Positions 1-8,755 are shown, counted from the stretch's first letter. The stretch is 47,443 nt of DNA from a gamma proteobacterium endosymbiont of Lamellibrachia anaximandri (GCA_016756855.1 JAESPD010000030.1:1-47443), one strand, 5' to 3'. The notes: generated by a model not told the origin, from the sequence alone. Numbers and translations: made by a program.

Positions 1-171
1 GTTACTTCTAACGCCAAAGTATTGGTAGTAGCCGCGTAGTTTGGCACAGAGAATTTGGTATTGATCCCGTAGGGGATCATGCCGGTTTTCCTTACACCAG
101 TTCCACGTCATTTTCAGATAACGGTTTAGCCGCTTGCGTGCTGTCTTTTTCTTGATGACGGGGTAACCTTT
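1..171 (-). pseudogene. Group II intron reverse transcriptase/maturase, C-terminal fragment (partial, leaves window)
   Basis: The minus strand is open from about 171 to the window edge and encodes 57 residues, including KKTARKRLNRYLK, the cluster WCKENRHDPLRDQ and the ending KLRGYYQYFGVRSN. This is the pattern of the C-terminal maturase (X/thumb) region of bacterial group II intron-encoded reverse transcriptases, where a basic stretch is followed by a K/R-L-x-G-(H/Y)-Y-x-Y-(F/Y)-G motif. The catalytic fingers/palm (YADD) are absent: the sequence upstream in the same frame is TonB receptor, not RT. The fragment is therefore a 5'-truncated remnant fused in frame to the receptor at about 166-177. 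The rest of the intron ORF, if any, lies to the left. Recognition is by motif only. Confidence 0.72.
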
Positions 172-973
172 GACAGACAGGGTAAAATCGTCATAGGACA
201 GCTTGGCAAAAAGGTTCCGGTTGGTTGCATCGTCCGCATTTTCGGCGATGCCGTTATTGCTGGCAGGATCGTCAAATTCAGCATAGTAGAGCTGACCGTT
301 ACCATCACTGTCGTAACCACTTGCCGAGATCAACATCTCAAAGCCGTTGTCAAACCGCTCTCCGTAGCTGATACGTCCCTGGTAACTTGTTCTGACTGCC
401 CGCAGCGGCAGAGATCTATGTCCCCTGGAGATCACGTCCCCGTTTTGTGATCACATTGATCACACCGAAGAAGGCGTTGCTACCGTAGAGTGAAGAGGCG
501 GGCCCCCTTACCACCTCCACCCGGTCGATGAGATCGATATCCATGACAAACCCCCGGTCTGCCAACACCCCGTTGTAGATATTTTCGTTGATACGGTGGC
601 CATCCATCAGCACAAGGATGCGAGTATTGAAGTCGCTGGGCACGCCAAAGCCACGAGCCCCTATATATGTGTAGCTGCGATCGTAGGCGATTTGGAAACC
701 GGGCAGGGTGTTCAGAACATCCATCAGCGTGCGATGGCCATAGCGCTGGATCTCATCAGCAGTCACAATGCTGATTCTGGCAGGCGCCTAGATCACCTTC
801 TGTTCGTATTTCGAGGCACTGAAGACCGAGGGGATATCTCCAAACAGCAGTTCCTCGTCATCCAGCAATGAGTCCAGCTCCGCTGATTCCGTCTCTGCAA
901 TCACCTGCCCAGTGAAAGAACCCCCTGTAACCAGCATGGCGATAAGGCAATACAAAGGCTGACGCTTATTCAT
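172..973 (-). pseudogene. TonB-dependent outer-membrane receptor, degraded and truncated
   Basis: This gene encoded an outer-membrane active transporter of the TonB-dependent family; the substrate is unknown. The start at 973 has a GGAG ribosome site seven bases upstream and is followed by a signal peptide ending near QVIAETES. The plug domain is clear, with ILVLMDGHRINENIYNG and VEVVRGPASSLYGSNAFFGV. Three lesions break it: an in-frame TAG at 790-788 where homologues usually have Glu or another residue (EQKVI*APARISIVTADE), a second TAG at 418-416 (DLQGT*ISAAAG), and a frameshift near 380-395 after which the barrel resumes in another frame (SYQGRISYGERFDNGFEM, then LFAKLSYDDFTLS). Only the first barrel strands remain before the sequence becomes reverse transcriptase. 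The multiple lesions argue for a decayed gene rather than one sequencing error. Confidence 0.85.
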
Positions 974-1109
974 CCCGACACTCCGATAACAACAAATTCC
1001 CCGCAAACCTGAAAAAAGTGCTCAGGGATCAGGGTGCTTGGAACAGTTAATCGGCCAGGCGGGCTGGAACTGTAGAATGAATATGCGTAACAGGTCAGAC
1101 GTAAGTGGC

Positions 1110-1128
1110 TGATTCGAGTGTCGAATCA
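1110..1128. promoter_or_regulatory. Perfect inverted repeat, possible operator
   Basis: TGATTCGA and TCGAATCA are exact reverse complements separated by GTG. The site lies 137 bp upstream of the TonB receptor start and about 190 bp upstream of the sigma-54 promoter. Its size and symmetry suit a dimeric transcription factor, but I cannot name one. There is no U-run, so it is not a terminator. Confidence 0.45.
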
Positions 1129-1182
1129 TATTGATATACACCTCGTCTATTACTCCAAAACTCTCCCGCGTTACAAGACCGC

Positions 1183-1242
1183 GCACCAAAACAGCGCGCC
1201 ACGGTAGCGCACCACACCAAATTGCACTTCATCTTGGTGCAA
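1183..1242. promoter_or_regulatory. Putative NtrC-like enhancer half-sites
   Basis: GCACCA occurs at 1183-1188 and 1209-1214, and its complement TGGTGC at 1235-1240, each 26 bp from the last. TTGCAC at 1222-1227 and GTGCAA at 1237-1242 form a dyad. NtrC sites typically have TGCACC and GGTGCA arms. The dyad here has a spacer about two bases longer than the classical site, so the assignment rests mainly on position (75-135 bp upstream of a sigma-54 promoter) and on the nitrogen genes downstream. Confidence 0.45.
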
Positions 1243-1316
1243 GGCAGTTTTTCTGCAGGACTCAATCAACACCAATAAATCTCATAACATACTGAAAAAT
1301 AATATAAATAATAGTT

Positions 1317-1332
1317 TGGCATGACTTCTGCT
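1317..1332 (+). promoter_or_regulatory. Sigma-54 (RpoN) promoter for torF-glnK-amtB
   Basis: TGGCATGACTTCTGCT matches the RpoN consensus TGGCAC-R-N4-TTGCW with the invariant GG and GC dinucleotides at exact spacing and two mismatches elsewhere. Transcription would begin near 1343, about 80 bases before the TorF start. Sigma-54/NtrC control of glnK-amtB is established in many proteobacteria; use here is inferred from sequence. Confidence 0.72.
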
Positions 1333-1421
1333 TAATTAAGCGTGAGATCCGTAATTGCAGCTGCATCAGGCACTGCACCGAATTGATTAAATTTTAATAC
1401 CTTTAGAGTGAGGAAACGAAA

Positions 1422-2126
1422 ATGAATATGAATAAAATCGCCTTGGCCTGCGGTGCAATTATGCTGGGTATGTCCGGCCTGTCCGTTGCGGACAATGAGT
1501 TCAGCATGAACATTGGCGTCACAAGTAATTATATCTGGCGCGGTGTGACTCAGACAGATGACGGCGCTGCTGTTTCCGGTGGCGTGGACTACGCTCACGG
1601 CAGCGGTTTCTACGCTGGCGCATGGGCTTCCAACGTTGACTGGAGCACTGTTGACGGTGCCGGTGCAACAACTCCCAGTCCAGTCAGTTATGAACTCGAC
1701 CTCTATGGCGGTTATGCCGGAGAGATCGGTGACTTCGGCTACGACGCAGGCCTGATCTACTACACCTACGATGACACTGCAGACTCCAACTTCCTCGAAC
1801 TCGGTTTAAGCGGTAGCTGGAAATTCCTCTCCGCAGGTCTGAACTACACCCTCAGCGGCCAGGCCGATGATGACACCGGCCTCTACGTCAGTGGCGACAT
1901 GTACTACTACGCCGGCGTGAGCTTCGACCTGCCCCAGGATTTCAGCGTCGGCGGTACTGTCGGCAAGTATGACTTCACCAACAGCAGCGATGATGACTAC
2001 ACCCACTACCAGGTCGACGTGAGCAAGAGCGCCGGTGACTACGGTGATGTCAGCCTGAGCCTTGCAGATACAGACATGGATGGCTCCGACATTAAATTCT
2101 TCGTCTCCTGGAGCAAGTCCTTCTAA
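1422..2126 (+). CDS. TorF-family putative outer-membrane porin
   Basis: A 234-residue exported protein with an N-terminal signal peptide (cleavage near SVADNEFS). The start of the mature part, SMNIGVTSNYIWRGVTQTDDGAAVSGGVDY, is typical of the TorF/Gcw_chp family of proteobacterial outer-membrane barrels (about 220-260 residues). Alternating aromatic and polar residues continue to a terminal F (WSKSF), as expected for insertion by the Bam complex. The start at 1422 follows GAGGAAACGAAA. It is the first gene behind the sigma-54 promoter and shares the transcript with glnK and amtB, which suggests a role in nitrogen-limited uptake, possibly as an outer-membrane route for a small solute; the solute is not established. 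Confidence 0.82.
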   Translation: MNMNKIALACGAIMLGMSGLSVADNEFSMNIGVTSNYIWRGVTQTDDGAAVSGGVDYAHGSGFYAGAWASNVDWSTVDGAGATTPSPVSYELDLYGGYAGEIGDFGYDAGLIYYTYDDTADSNFLELGLSGSWKFLSAGLNYTLSGQADDDTGLYVSGDMYYYAGVSFDLPQDFSVGGTVGKYDFTNSSDDDYTHYQVDVSKSAGDYGDVSLSLADTDMDGSDIKFFVSWSKSF

Positions 2127-2150
2127 TTCAGGCCTGCATCATAAACCCAC

Positions 2151-2170
2151 GGCCCGCCCACTGGCGGGCC
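2151..2170 (+). promoter_or_regulatory. Intercistronic hairpin between torF and glnK
   Basis: GGCCCGCC, loop CACT, GGCGGGCC forms a perfect GC-only 8-bp stem 24 bases after the TorF stop and 24 bases before the glnK start. No U-run follows, so it is unlikely to be an intrinsic terminator. It could stabilise the upstream mRNA or mark a processing site, giving more porin than GlnK. Confidence 0.55.
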
Positions 2171-2181
2171 GAGCGAATTAA

Positions 2182-2532
<351 letters not shown>

Positions 2533-2553
2533 GTCAGTTGAGAGGTTAAGCAG

Positions 2554-3852
2554 ATGGAAAATCAGATTTTTGAACTACAGTACGCCCTCGATACCTTCTA
2601 CTTTCTGGTAATGGGTGCGCTGGTGATGTGGATGGCGGCAGGCTTCGCGATGCTTGAAGCGGGCCTGGTTCGGGCCAAGAACACCACCGAAATTTTGACA
2701 AAAAATGTGGCGCTTTTCGCCATCGCATGTACCGCCTACCTGGTTGTTGGTTACGACATCATGTATGACGGCGGCCTTTTCCTGAACACCATTGCGCTGG
2801 ATGGAGCGGAGAGTGCGGATGCGTTGACAGCAGCCGTGCTTAAAGAGTCCGCCGAAGCCGGTTTTGGTGGTGATTCGGTCTACTCAAATGCCTCCGATTT
2901 CTTCTTCCAGGTGGTATTTGTGGCGACGGCGATGTCTATCGTCTCTGGCGCTGTGGCTGAGCGTATGAAGCTGTGGGCCTTCCTGCTCTTCGCCGTCGTG
3001 ATGACCTCAGTCATCTACCCGCTGGAAGGCGCATGGACCTGGGGTGGCCAGTCGGTCTTCGGCCTCTTCAGCCTGGGTGATGACTTTGGCTTCTCTGACT
3101 TTGCAGGCTCTGGCATCGTGCACTTGGCCGGCGCATCTGCCGCTCTCGCGGGTGTACTGTTGTTGGGCGCTCGAAAGGGAAAATACTCTGCTGATGGCAA
3201 GGTGAATCCGATCCCTGGCGCCAACATGCCGATGGCAACCCTGGGCACCTTCATCCTCTGGATGGGCTGGTTCGGTTTCAACGGTGGTTCTGTGCTCAAG
3301 CTGGGTGATGTTGCCAGCGCCAACTCAGTTGCCATGGTCTTCCTCAATACCAACGCTGCGGCTGCCGGTGGTGTTGTAGCTGCGATGCTCGTGGCGCGCA
3401 TGCTGTTCGGTAAGGCGGATCTCTCGATGATTCTGAATGGCGCCTTGGCGGGCCTGGTTGCAATCACCGCAGAACCCTCCACCCCGACTCCTTTGGTGGC
3501 AACACTGATCGGCGCTGTGGGTGGCGTGTTGGTGGTCTTCTCCATCATTACCCTGGACAAGCTGAAGATCGATGACCCGGTGGGTGCAATCTCCGTCCAC
3601 GGTGTGGTGGGTATGTGGGGCCTGCTGGCGGTACCGCTGACCAATGATGGGGCAACTTTTATAGGGCAGTTCGTCGGCCTGCTGACCATCTTTGTCTGGG
3701 TATTCGGCGCGAGTTTTGCGGTTTGGATGATCATCAAGATCGTAATGGGCATCCGGGTCAGCGAAGAAGAAGAGTATGAAGGGGTGGATATCGGTGAGTG
3801 TGGTATGGAAGCCTATCCCGAGTTCACCGGCTCACGCGGCTCCGGCATGTAA
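2554..3852 (+). CDS. amtB: Ammonium transporter AmtB
   Basis: A 432-residue inner-membrane protein of the Amt/MEP/Rh family with about eleven hydrophobic helices. The twin pore histidines are present: His190 in SGIVHLAGASAAL and His349 in ISVHGVVGMWG. The aspartate preceding the first histidine (SDFAGSG) is also kept. It conducts ammonia/ammonium across the inner membrane. The C-terminal tail (EEEEYEGVDIGECGMEAYPEF) matches the cytosolic tail that contacts GlnK. The gene follows glnK by 21 bp and is closed by the terminator at 3882. Confidence 0.95.
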   Translation: MENQIFELQYALDTFYFLVMGALVMWMAAGFAMLEAGLVRAKNTTEILTKNVALFAIACTAYLVVGYDIMYDGGLFLNTIALDGAESADALTAAVLKESAEAGFGGDSVYSNASDFFFQVVFVATAMSIVSGAVAERMKLWAFLLFAVVMTSVIYPLEGAWTWGGQSVFGLFSLGDDFGFSDFAGSGIVHLAGASAALAGVLLLGARKGKYSADGKVNPIPGANMPMATLGTFILWMGWFGFNGGSVLKLGDVASANSVAMVFLNTNAAAAGGVVAAMLVARMLFGKADLSMILNGALAGLVAITAEPSTPTPLVATLIGAVGGVLVVFSIITLDKLKIDDPVGAISVHGVVGMWGLLAVPLTNDGATFIGQFVGLLTIFVWVFGASFAVWMIIKIVMGIRVSEEEEYEGVDIGECGMEAYPEFTGSRGSGM

Positions 3853-3881
3853 CGAATAATAACTTTTATCCCTCTATTTCA

Positions 3882-3904
3882 GGGCGCCTCTGGCGCCCTT
3901 TTTT
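3882..3904 (+). terminator. Rho-independent terminator after amtB
   Basis: GGGCGCC, loop TCT, GGCGCCC followed directly by six T residues, 30 bp after the amtB stop. A perfect 7-bp GC stem with a U-run is a classical intrinsic terminator and ends the torF-glnK-amtB transcript. Confidence 0.93.
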
Positions 3905-3967
3905 GTGCCCCCCGAAAAAATATAGACGTGCTAATCTTGGGTATCAGGCAGATAGGGAAAGTAGCAG

Positions 3968-4429
3968 ATGAGGCATCTCTCTCAATGGACAGTCGTTTTT
4001 ATTACCGGCCTGCTGATCATCCCCTGCACCCAGGCTGGCATCTATAAATGGGTGGATGAGGCGGGGCGGACTCACTACAGCGACCGTCCCTTAGCCGAAA
4101 ACAGACAGGAGATAGAGCTACGCACTTCACCCAGTAACGAAACCCCTCCTCCAATCCGCAACGACCGGAAGGCGACTCGGCAGCGCATGCTCGACATCTA
4201 TCGTGAAGAGCGGGCGGCACATAAAGAGGCGAAGAAGAAGGCTCAGCAGAAAAAAGCCGAACGCAAGGCCCGCTGCAAGGACGCCCGTTCACGGCTGGAG
4301 AGCTACACAACCGCCGGCAGCATTTACGATTACAGCGAAGAGCGTGGGCGGCGCTATTTCAGTTATGAGGAGAGAGAACGATTCATTGAGCAGTTAAAGG
4401 CAGATGTGGCGCAGTGGTGCAGGAAGTAG
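3968..4429 (+). CDS. DUF4124 domain-containing exported protein
   Basis: A 153-residue protein with an N-terminal signal peptide (hydrophobic core VVFITGLLIIPC, cleavage near TQAGIYKW). Immediately after it comes the DUF4124 hallmark GIYKWVDEAGRTHYSDRP. The rest is a charged, helical, lysine/arginine-rich region (AAHKEAKKKAQQKKAERKAR), probably a coiled coil, ending in a short conserved block with AQWCRK. Two cysteines flank the C-terminal part and might form a disulfide in the periplasm. DUF4124 proteins are common in gammaproteobacteria and their biochemical role is unknown. It stands alone between the amtB terminator and the convergent cyclase gene. Confidence 0.8.
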   Translation: MRHLSQWTVVFITGLLIIPCTQAGIYKWVDEAGRTHYSDRPLAENRQEIELRTSPSNETPPPIRNDRKATRQRMLDIYREERAAHKEAKKKAQQKKAERKARCKDARSRLESYTTAGSIYDYSEERGRRYFSYEERERFIEQLKADVAQWCRK

Positions 4430-4451
4430 CCACCATCCCCCTCAAACAGAC

Positions 4452-5507
4452 TCAGTGAACCAGGGCCTCGGCCTCGCTGACAATGCGATTTCGACCACTC
4501 TCCTTGGCGTGATAGAGGGCCTGATCGGCCCGCTCGATAAGTGACTCCCGCGAATCACCCGGATGCAGACAGGAGGCACCCATCGAGACCGTAATGCCGG
4601 GTAACTTCTCCTTCGTGCTACGTCTGACCAACGCCAACTTACTGATGGCCTCATGCAGCTTTTGCGCTACCTCCAGCGCCGCATCCAGATCTGTACCCGG
4701 CAGCACCACGGTAAACTCCTCTCCGCCAAAACGCGCCGCAACATCCACGTCCCGCACGCCCTGTTGCAGGGCCATGCTCACCCGCCGGATAACCTCGTCA
4801 CCGATCAAATGACCGAAGTTGTCGTTAAAACGCTTAAAATGGTCGATATCCACCATCAACAGGCTGAGCGGAGCTTCCTTGCTGGCACCTCGTTCGATCA
4901 TAGAGTCGAGCTGTTGCGACAGAGCGTTACGATTGTAAAGCCCGGTCAGAGAATCCCTGCTGGCCTGATCCTGCAGCTGTTTGACCTGGCTCTTGAGGTC
5001 AGAGGTATCCTTCTCAACGGATTCGAGTTGATCGCGCATCGCTTGATTGGACGATATGGCCTTGTTTGTGGCTGTCAGCAAATTTCCGGCAATCTTCTTC
5101 AATCCGGCCATGTCGACATCCCCTTTCAACTCTTCTGTCTGAGCCTCAAGCACCTTGCCGAAATCGGCTGCACCTGAGCAGGCACCGGAGACGCCCTCCA
5201 GCACCTTATAGAGCAGATTGTGCAGGTCGGCGATATGCTTGCCCACCTTATCCTCCGACTGCCCCATAAAATGGGTATCAAAAAACTCCCTAAGGTAGTG
5301 CACATCAAGCTCCCTGCCTCTATCCAGATGCGATTCGATCTCCAGATTCAACTCCGGCTTGCGGCCGGCATCATACTCATAGGCAATCGCGTAACAGATT
5401 GGATTTGGCGAAATTCCATGTCGCTCGAGAAAATCAAGCGCTGCAGCGTGATGCTGTTGCGCTTTGTCCGGCAGATCAATGTGAAAGCAGGGCATGAGTT
5501 CAGACAT
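4452..5507 (-). CDS. Diguanylate cyclase (GGDEF domain)
   Basis: A 351-residue cytosolic protein that would make cyclic di-GMP. I choose the start at 5507 (MSELMPCFHIDL) because AGGTAA lies just upstream; the longer frame adds about 40 unconvincing residues. The N-terminal half is helical with no recognised sensor domain, followed by a coiled coil around ESVEKDTSDLKSQVKQLQDQ. The C-terminal GGDEF domain starts at DSLTGLYNRNAL, contains the metal-binding LLMVDIDHFKRFND and an active RFGGEEF. An inhibitory I-site RxxD (RDVD) lies five residues before GGEEF, so product inhibition is expected. The gene is divergent from polA. Confidence 0.9.
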   Translation of the reverse strand: MSELMPCFHIDLPDKAQQHHAAALDFLERHGISPNPICYAIAYEYDAGRKPELNLEIESHLDRGRELDVHYLREFFDTHFMGQSEDKVGKHIADLHNLLYKVLEGVSGACSGAADFGKVLEAQTEELKGDVDMAGLKKIAGNLLTATNKAISSNQAMRDQLESVEKDTSDLKSQVKQLQDQASRDSLTGLYNRNALSQQLDSMIERGASKEAPLSLLMVDIDHFKRFNDNFGHLIGDEVIRRVSMALQQGVRDVDVAARFGGEEFTVVLPGTDLDAALEVAQKLHEAISKLALVRRSTKEKLPGITVSMGASCLHPGDSRESLIERADQALYHAKESGRNRIVSEAEALVH

Positions 5508-5748
5508 AGTGTTACCTAATATTTTTTTAATAGTGATAAAGGTATACGGCGAAGCGCAGGCAACAGGGAGAGGGTAATATCCCGCGATTAAGTATGGCAT
5601 CGGCAGGGTTGTTACTATCTTTAGCAAGAAATCACAAAAATCCTATTTCGATCATACATCGCTGCTCCGCTCTCTTTGCAAAGGCCCGGCGACAAACAGG
5701 CGGCAGATCGGCTAACATCCCCTCTCTTCCCCACTACGACGACAGACC

Positions 5749-8460
5749 ATGGCATCCAGCAAACCCTTCATCCTGATCGACGGCTCCTCCTATCTGTTTC
5801 GTGCATTTCACGCACTGCCGCCGCTAGCCAATTCGAAGGGTGAACCCACCGGGGCAATCGTCGGCGTGCTCAATATGCTGCGTCGTCTTATCGACGACTA
5901 CAGCCCGGCATACATTGCCGTGGTCTTCGACGCTCCCGGCGGCAGTTTTCGCAACCAGCTCTACAGTGAATACAAGGCGCACCGCCCCCCAATGCCGGAA
6001 GAGCTGCGTGTGCAGATCGAACCGCTGCACGACATCATCCAGGCCATGGGACTGCCGCTACTGATGATCGAAGGCGTGGAGGCGGACGATGTCATCGGCA
6101 CCCTGGCGCAACAAGCCACTGACCTCGGCCTGGAGACGCTGATATCCACCGGCGACAAGGACATGGCCCAGCTGGTCAACGCACATGTCAGCCTGGTCAA
6201 TACCATGTCTGAGACCTTCTCCGACCGGCAGGGCGTGATGGACAAATTTGGCGTCACACCGGAACAGATCATCGACTATCTGGCACTGGTGGGGGACAGC
6301 GCGGACAATATCCCCGGCGTCCCGAAGTGCGGCCCCAAAACCGCCGCCAAATGGCTTGCCGCCTACGGCGATCTCGACAATCTCATGACCCGCGCCGATG
6401 AGATCAAGGGCAAGATCGGCGAAAACCTGCGCAACAGCCTCGACTTCCTGCCCCTCTCGCGCACCCTCACCACCATCAAGCTGGATGTGCCGCTGGAACT
6501 TGGACCCAGGCAGTATCTGCCGACCCCACCGGATACCGAGCGGCTGCGCGAACACTACACACGTATGGAGTCCTCCCGGCTGCTCTCCACTCTAAACCGT
6601 GACACGCCCGAGGAGGTGAAACCAGCCGTCATTGAACAGCACACCGTCTTCGAGCAGCACTATGAGACCATCCTGACTGAGGCCGATTTCAACGAGTGGC
6701 TAAAACGGCTTCAGCAAGCAGATCTTTTTGCCTTCGATACCGAAACCACCAGCCTTGACTATATGCAGGCAGAGATCGTCGGCGTCTCCTTTTCCATCGA
6801 ACCGGGCAGGGCCGCTTATGTCCCGGTTGCCCATAGCTGTCCCGGCACACCGCAGCAGTTGGATCGTGAGTGGGTACTCACTCAGCTGAAACCACTGCTG
6901 GAAGACTCAGAACAAGCGAAAGTGGGGCAGAACCTGAAATATGACATGAGCGTGCTGGCCCGTTACGACATCGAGCTGCGCGGCATTGCGTTCGACACCA
7001 TGCTCGAATCCTACGTCTGGGACTCCACCGCCACCCGTCACGACATGGACTCACTGGCTAAAAAGTACCTGGGGCATGAGACGATCCATTTCGAAGATGT
7101 CGCCGGAAAGGGCAAAAAACAGCTGACTTTCGATCAGATCCCCCTCGAACAGGCGGCCCCATACGCCGCGGAGGATGCAGACATCACACTTCGATTGCAC
7201 CAGAGACTCTGGCCAAAGATTGAAAGTGAGTCTTCACTAACACGCGTACTGCAGTCGATCGAGATTCCTCTGGTGCCGGTACTCTCCCGCATCGAACGCA
7301 ACGGGGTTCTGATCGACAGGGAGATGCTTACGGCCCAGAGTCAGGAGCTGGCGGAAGGTATGCACAATCTTGAGCTGCAGGCCTATGAGGTCGCGGGTCG
7401 ACCCTTCAACATGGCCTCCCCCAAGCAGATCGGACAGATCTTTTTTGAAGAGCTGGAACTGCCGGTTATCTCCAAGACGCCCAAAGGCGCGCCTTCCACT
7501 GCGGAGTCGGTACTTGTAGAACTTGCCGAGCAGGGCCATCAACTGCCGACCCTGATCCTTGAGCATCGCAGCCTGTCGAAACTCAAATCGACCTACACTG
7601 ACAAGCTTCCTGAGATGGTCAACCCGGCCACCGGACGGGTTCACACCTCCTACCACCAGGCAGTTGCCGCTACCGGCCGACTCTCATCCTCCGACCCCAA
7701 TCTGCAGAACATCCCAGTACGCGGCGAGGCTGGCCGGCGCATCCGTCAGGCTTTCGTGCCCCAGCCCGGATGGAAGATGGTCGCAGCAGACTACTCCCAG
7801 ATCGAACTGCGCATCATGGCCCACCTTTCCGGCGACCAAGGGCTATTGCAGGCCTTTGCCGAAGGCAAGGATATCCACCGGGCCACCGCCGCTGAGGTGT
7901 TCGGCGAAACACTGGAAGCTGTGACTCCGGATCAACGACGTTCCGCCAAGGCGATCAACTTTGGCCTGATCTATGGAATGTCCGCCTTCGGACTGGCAAA
8001 ACAGTTGGGGATAGAGCGCAGCGCGGCGCAGGAGTATATCAATCTATATTTCTCCCGCTATCCTGGCGTACAAACGTTTATGGATCGCACCCGTGAGTCG
8101 GCCCATGAACTGGGATACGTCGAGACTCTCTTCGGACGCCGCCTCTACCTGCCGGAGATCAACGCACGGGGACCGCGCAAGGCAGCGGCGGAGCGCACCG
8201 CAATCAATGCCCCTATGCAGGGTACAGCCGCCGACATCATCAAACGCGCCATGCTCACGGTCGATGGCTGGATAGAGTTGGAGCAGCCACCTGTGAGACT
8301 GCTGATGCAGGTCCACGATGAACTGGTCGTGGAGGTGCGGGAGGATTACGTCGAAACTGCCAGCACTGTGTTACGGGAGAAGATGGAATCCGCTGCAGAG
8401 CTGGCGGTGCCTTTGGTGGTTGATGTCGGCATCGGCGACAATTGGGACGAAGCACACTAA
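5749..8460 (+). CDS. polA: DNA polymerase I
   Basis: A 903-residue full-length polymerase I (E. coli 928) for Okazaki-fragment processing and repair. The N-terminal 5'-3' exonuclease occupies about residues 1-290, with FILIDGSSYLFRAFHAL and VEADDVIGTLA. The 3'-5' proofreading domain (about 305-490) keeps its acidic residues: FAFDTETTSLD (D330, E332), NLKYD (D399) and YAAEDAD. The polymerase domain has motif A DYSQIELRIMAH (D681), motif B RRSAKAINFGLIYG and motif C MQVHDELVVEV. All three activities should be functional. The ATG at 5749 opens directly with the conserved N-terminus. Confidence 0.97.
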   Translation: MASSKPFILIDGSSYLFRAFHALPPLANSKGEPTGAIVGVLNMLRRLIDDYSPAYIAVVFDAPGGSFRNQLYSEYKAHRPPMPEELRVQIEPLHDIIQAMGLPLLMIEGVEADDVIGTLAQQATDLGLETLISTGDKDMAQLVNAHVSLVNTMSETFSDRQGVMDKFGVTPEQIIDYLALVGDSADNIPGVPKCGPKTAAKWLAAYGDLDNLMTRADEIKGKIGENLRNSLDFLPLSRTLTTIKLDVPLELGPRQYLPTPPDTERLREHYTRMESSRLLSTLNRDTPEEVKPAVIEQHTVFEQHYETILTEADFNEWLKRLQQADLFAFDTETTSLDYMQAEIVGVSFSIEPGRAAYVPVAHSCPGTPQQLDREWVLTQLKPLLEDSEQAKVGQNLKYDMSVLARYDIELRGIAFDTMLESYVWDSTATRHDMDSLAKKYLGHETIHFEDVAGKGKKQLTFDQIPLEQAAPYAAEDADITLRLHQRLWPKIESESSLTRVLQSIEIPLVPVLSRIERNGVLIDREMLTAQSQELAEGMHNLELQAYEVAGRPFNMASPKQIGQIFFEELELPVISKTPKGAPSTAESVLVELAEQGHQLPTLILEHRSLSKLKSTYTDKLPEMVNPATGRVHTSYHQAVAATGRLSSSDPNLQNIPVRGEAGRRIRQAFVPQPGWKMVAADYSQIELRIMAHLSGDQGLLQAFAEGKDIHRATAAEVFGETLEAVTPDQRRSAKAINFGLIYGMSAFGLAKQLGIERSAAQEYINLYFSRYPGVQTFMDRTRESAHELGYVETLFGRRLYLPEINARGPRKAAAERTAINAPMQGTAADIIKRAMLTVDGWIELEQPPVRLLMQVHDELVVEVREDYVETASTVLREKMESAAELAVPLVVDVGIGDNWDEAH

Positions 8461-8497
8461 TCACTCCATCAATACAACCTTGTTGGAGCACTAAATC

Positions 8498-8671
8498 ATG
8501 ACAGATCCCATCTGGAAACGCAGCAGGCTGTTTCGCTATGGACTCTATTTCAGCCTTGGCCTACCGCTGGTCTGGTTCAGCCTCTACGAGGGACTGGTCC
8601 TGCTTGTGCTAATTGCTTTTGTGGTGGAGTTTGCTTGTTTTCCTGGCACAACGAATTCAAACGGTCATTAG
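8498..8671 (+). CDS. Small membrane protein downstream of polA
   Basis: A 57-residue ORF beginning MTDPIWKRSRLFRYGLYF, preceded by GGAG nine bases before the ATG and 37 bp after the polA stop. Residues 15-47 are strongly hydrophobic (LYFSLGLPLVWFSLYEGL, then VLLVLIAFVVEFACF), consistent with one long or two short membrane helices after a basic N-terminus (positive-inside). I do not recognise a family. It is likely co-transcribed with polA and ends 84 bp before a bidirectional terminator. Confidence 0.5.
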   Translation: MTDPIWKRSRLFRYGLYFSLGLPLVWFSLYEGLVLLVLIAFVVEFACFPGTTNSNGH

Positions 8672-8755
8672 CTACAGCACTCGGCAAAATCAACCGTGAA
8701 CACAGCGCTCCCTGTAGATGATTTTCACTGGAGACATCCGCAACTGGAACAAGGA

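Larger units (their letters stand above)
974..1421. promoter_or_regulatory. 448-bp intergenic control region between the receptor remnant and the torF-glnK-amtB operon
   Basis: This divergent spacer holds no convincing gene. It contains a perfect 8+3+8 palindrome (1110-1128), GCACCA/TGGTGC half-sites at 26-bp intervals (1183-1240), a 21-bp dyad (1222-1242) and a sigma-54-type promoter (1317-1332), each listed separately. The last 80 bases are AT-rich and carry the ribosome site for the TorF gene. Confidence 0.6.

Noticed and set aside
2151-2170. Terminator after torF
   Set aside because: The hairpin is strong, but no U-run follows and glnK-amtB has no other evident promoter; treated as an intercistronic structure.
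3015-3752. Long minus-strand open frame opposite amtB
   Set aside because: It is a low-complexity shadow (Pro/Thr/Ala-rich) antisense to a certain gene, with no ribosome site.
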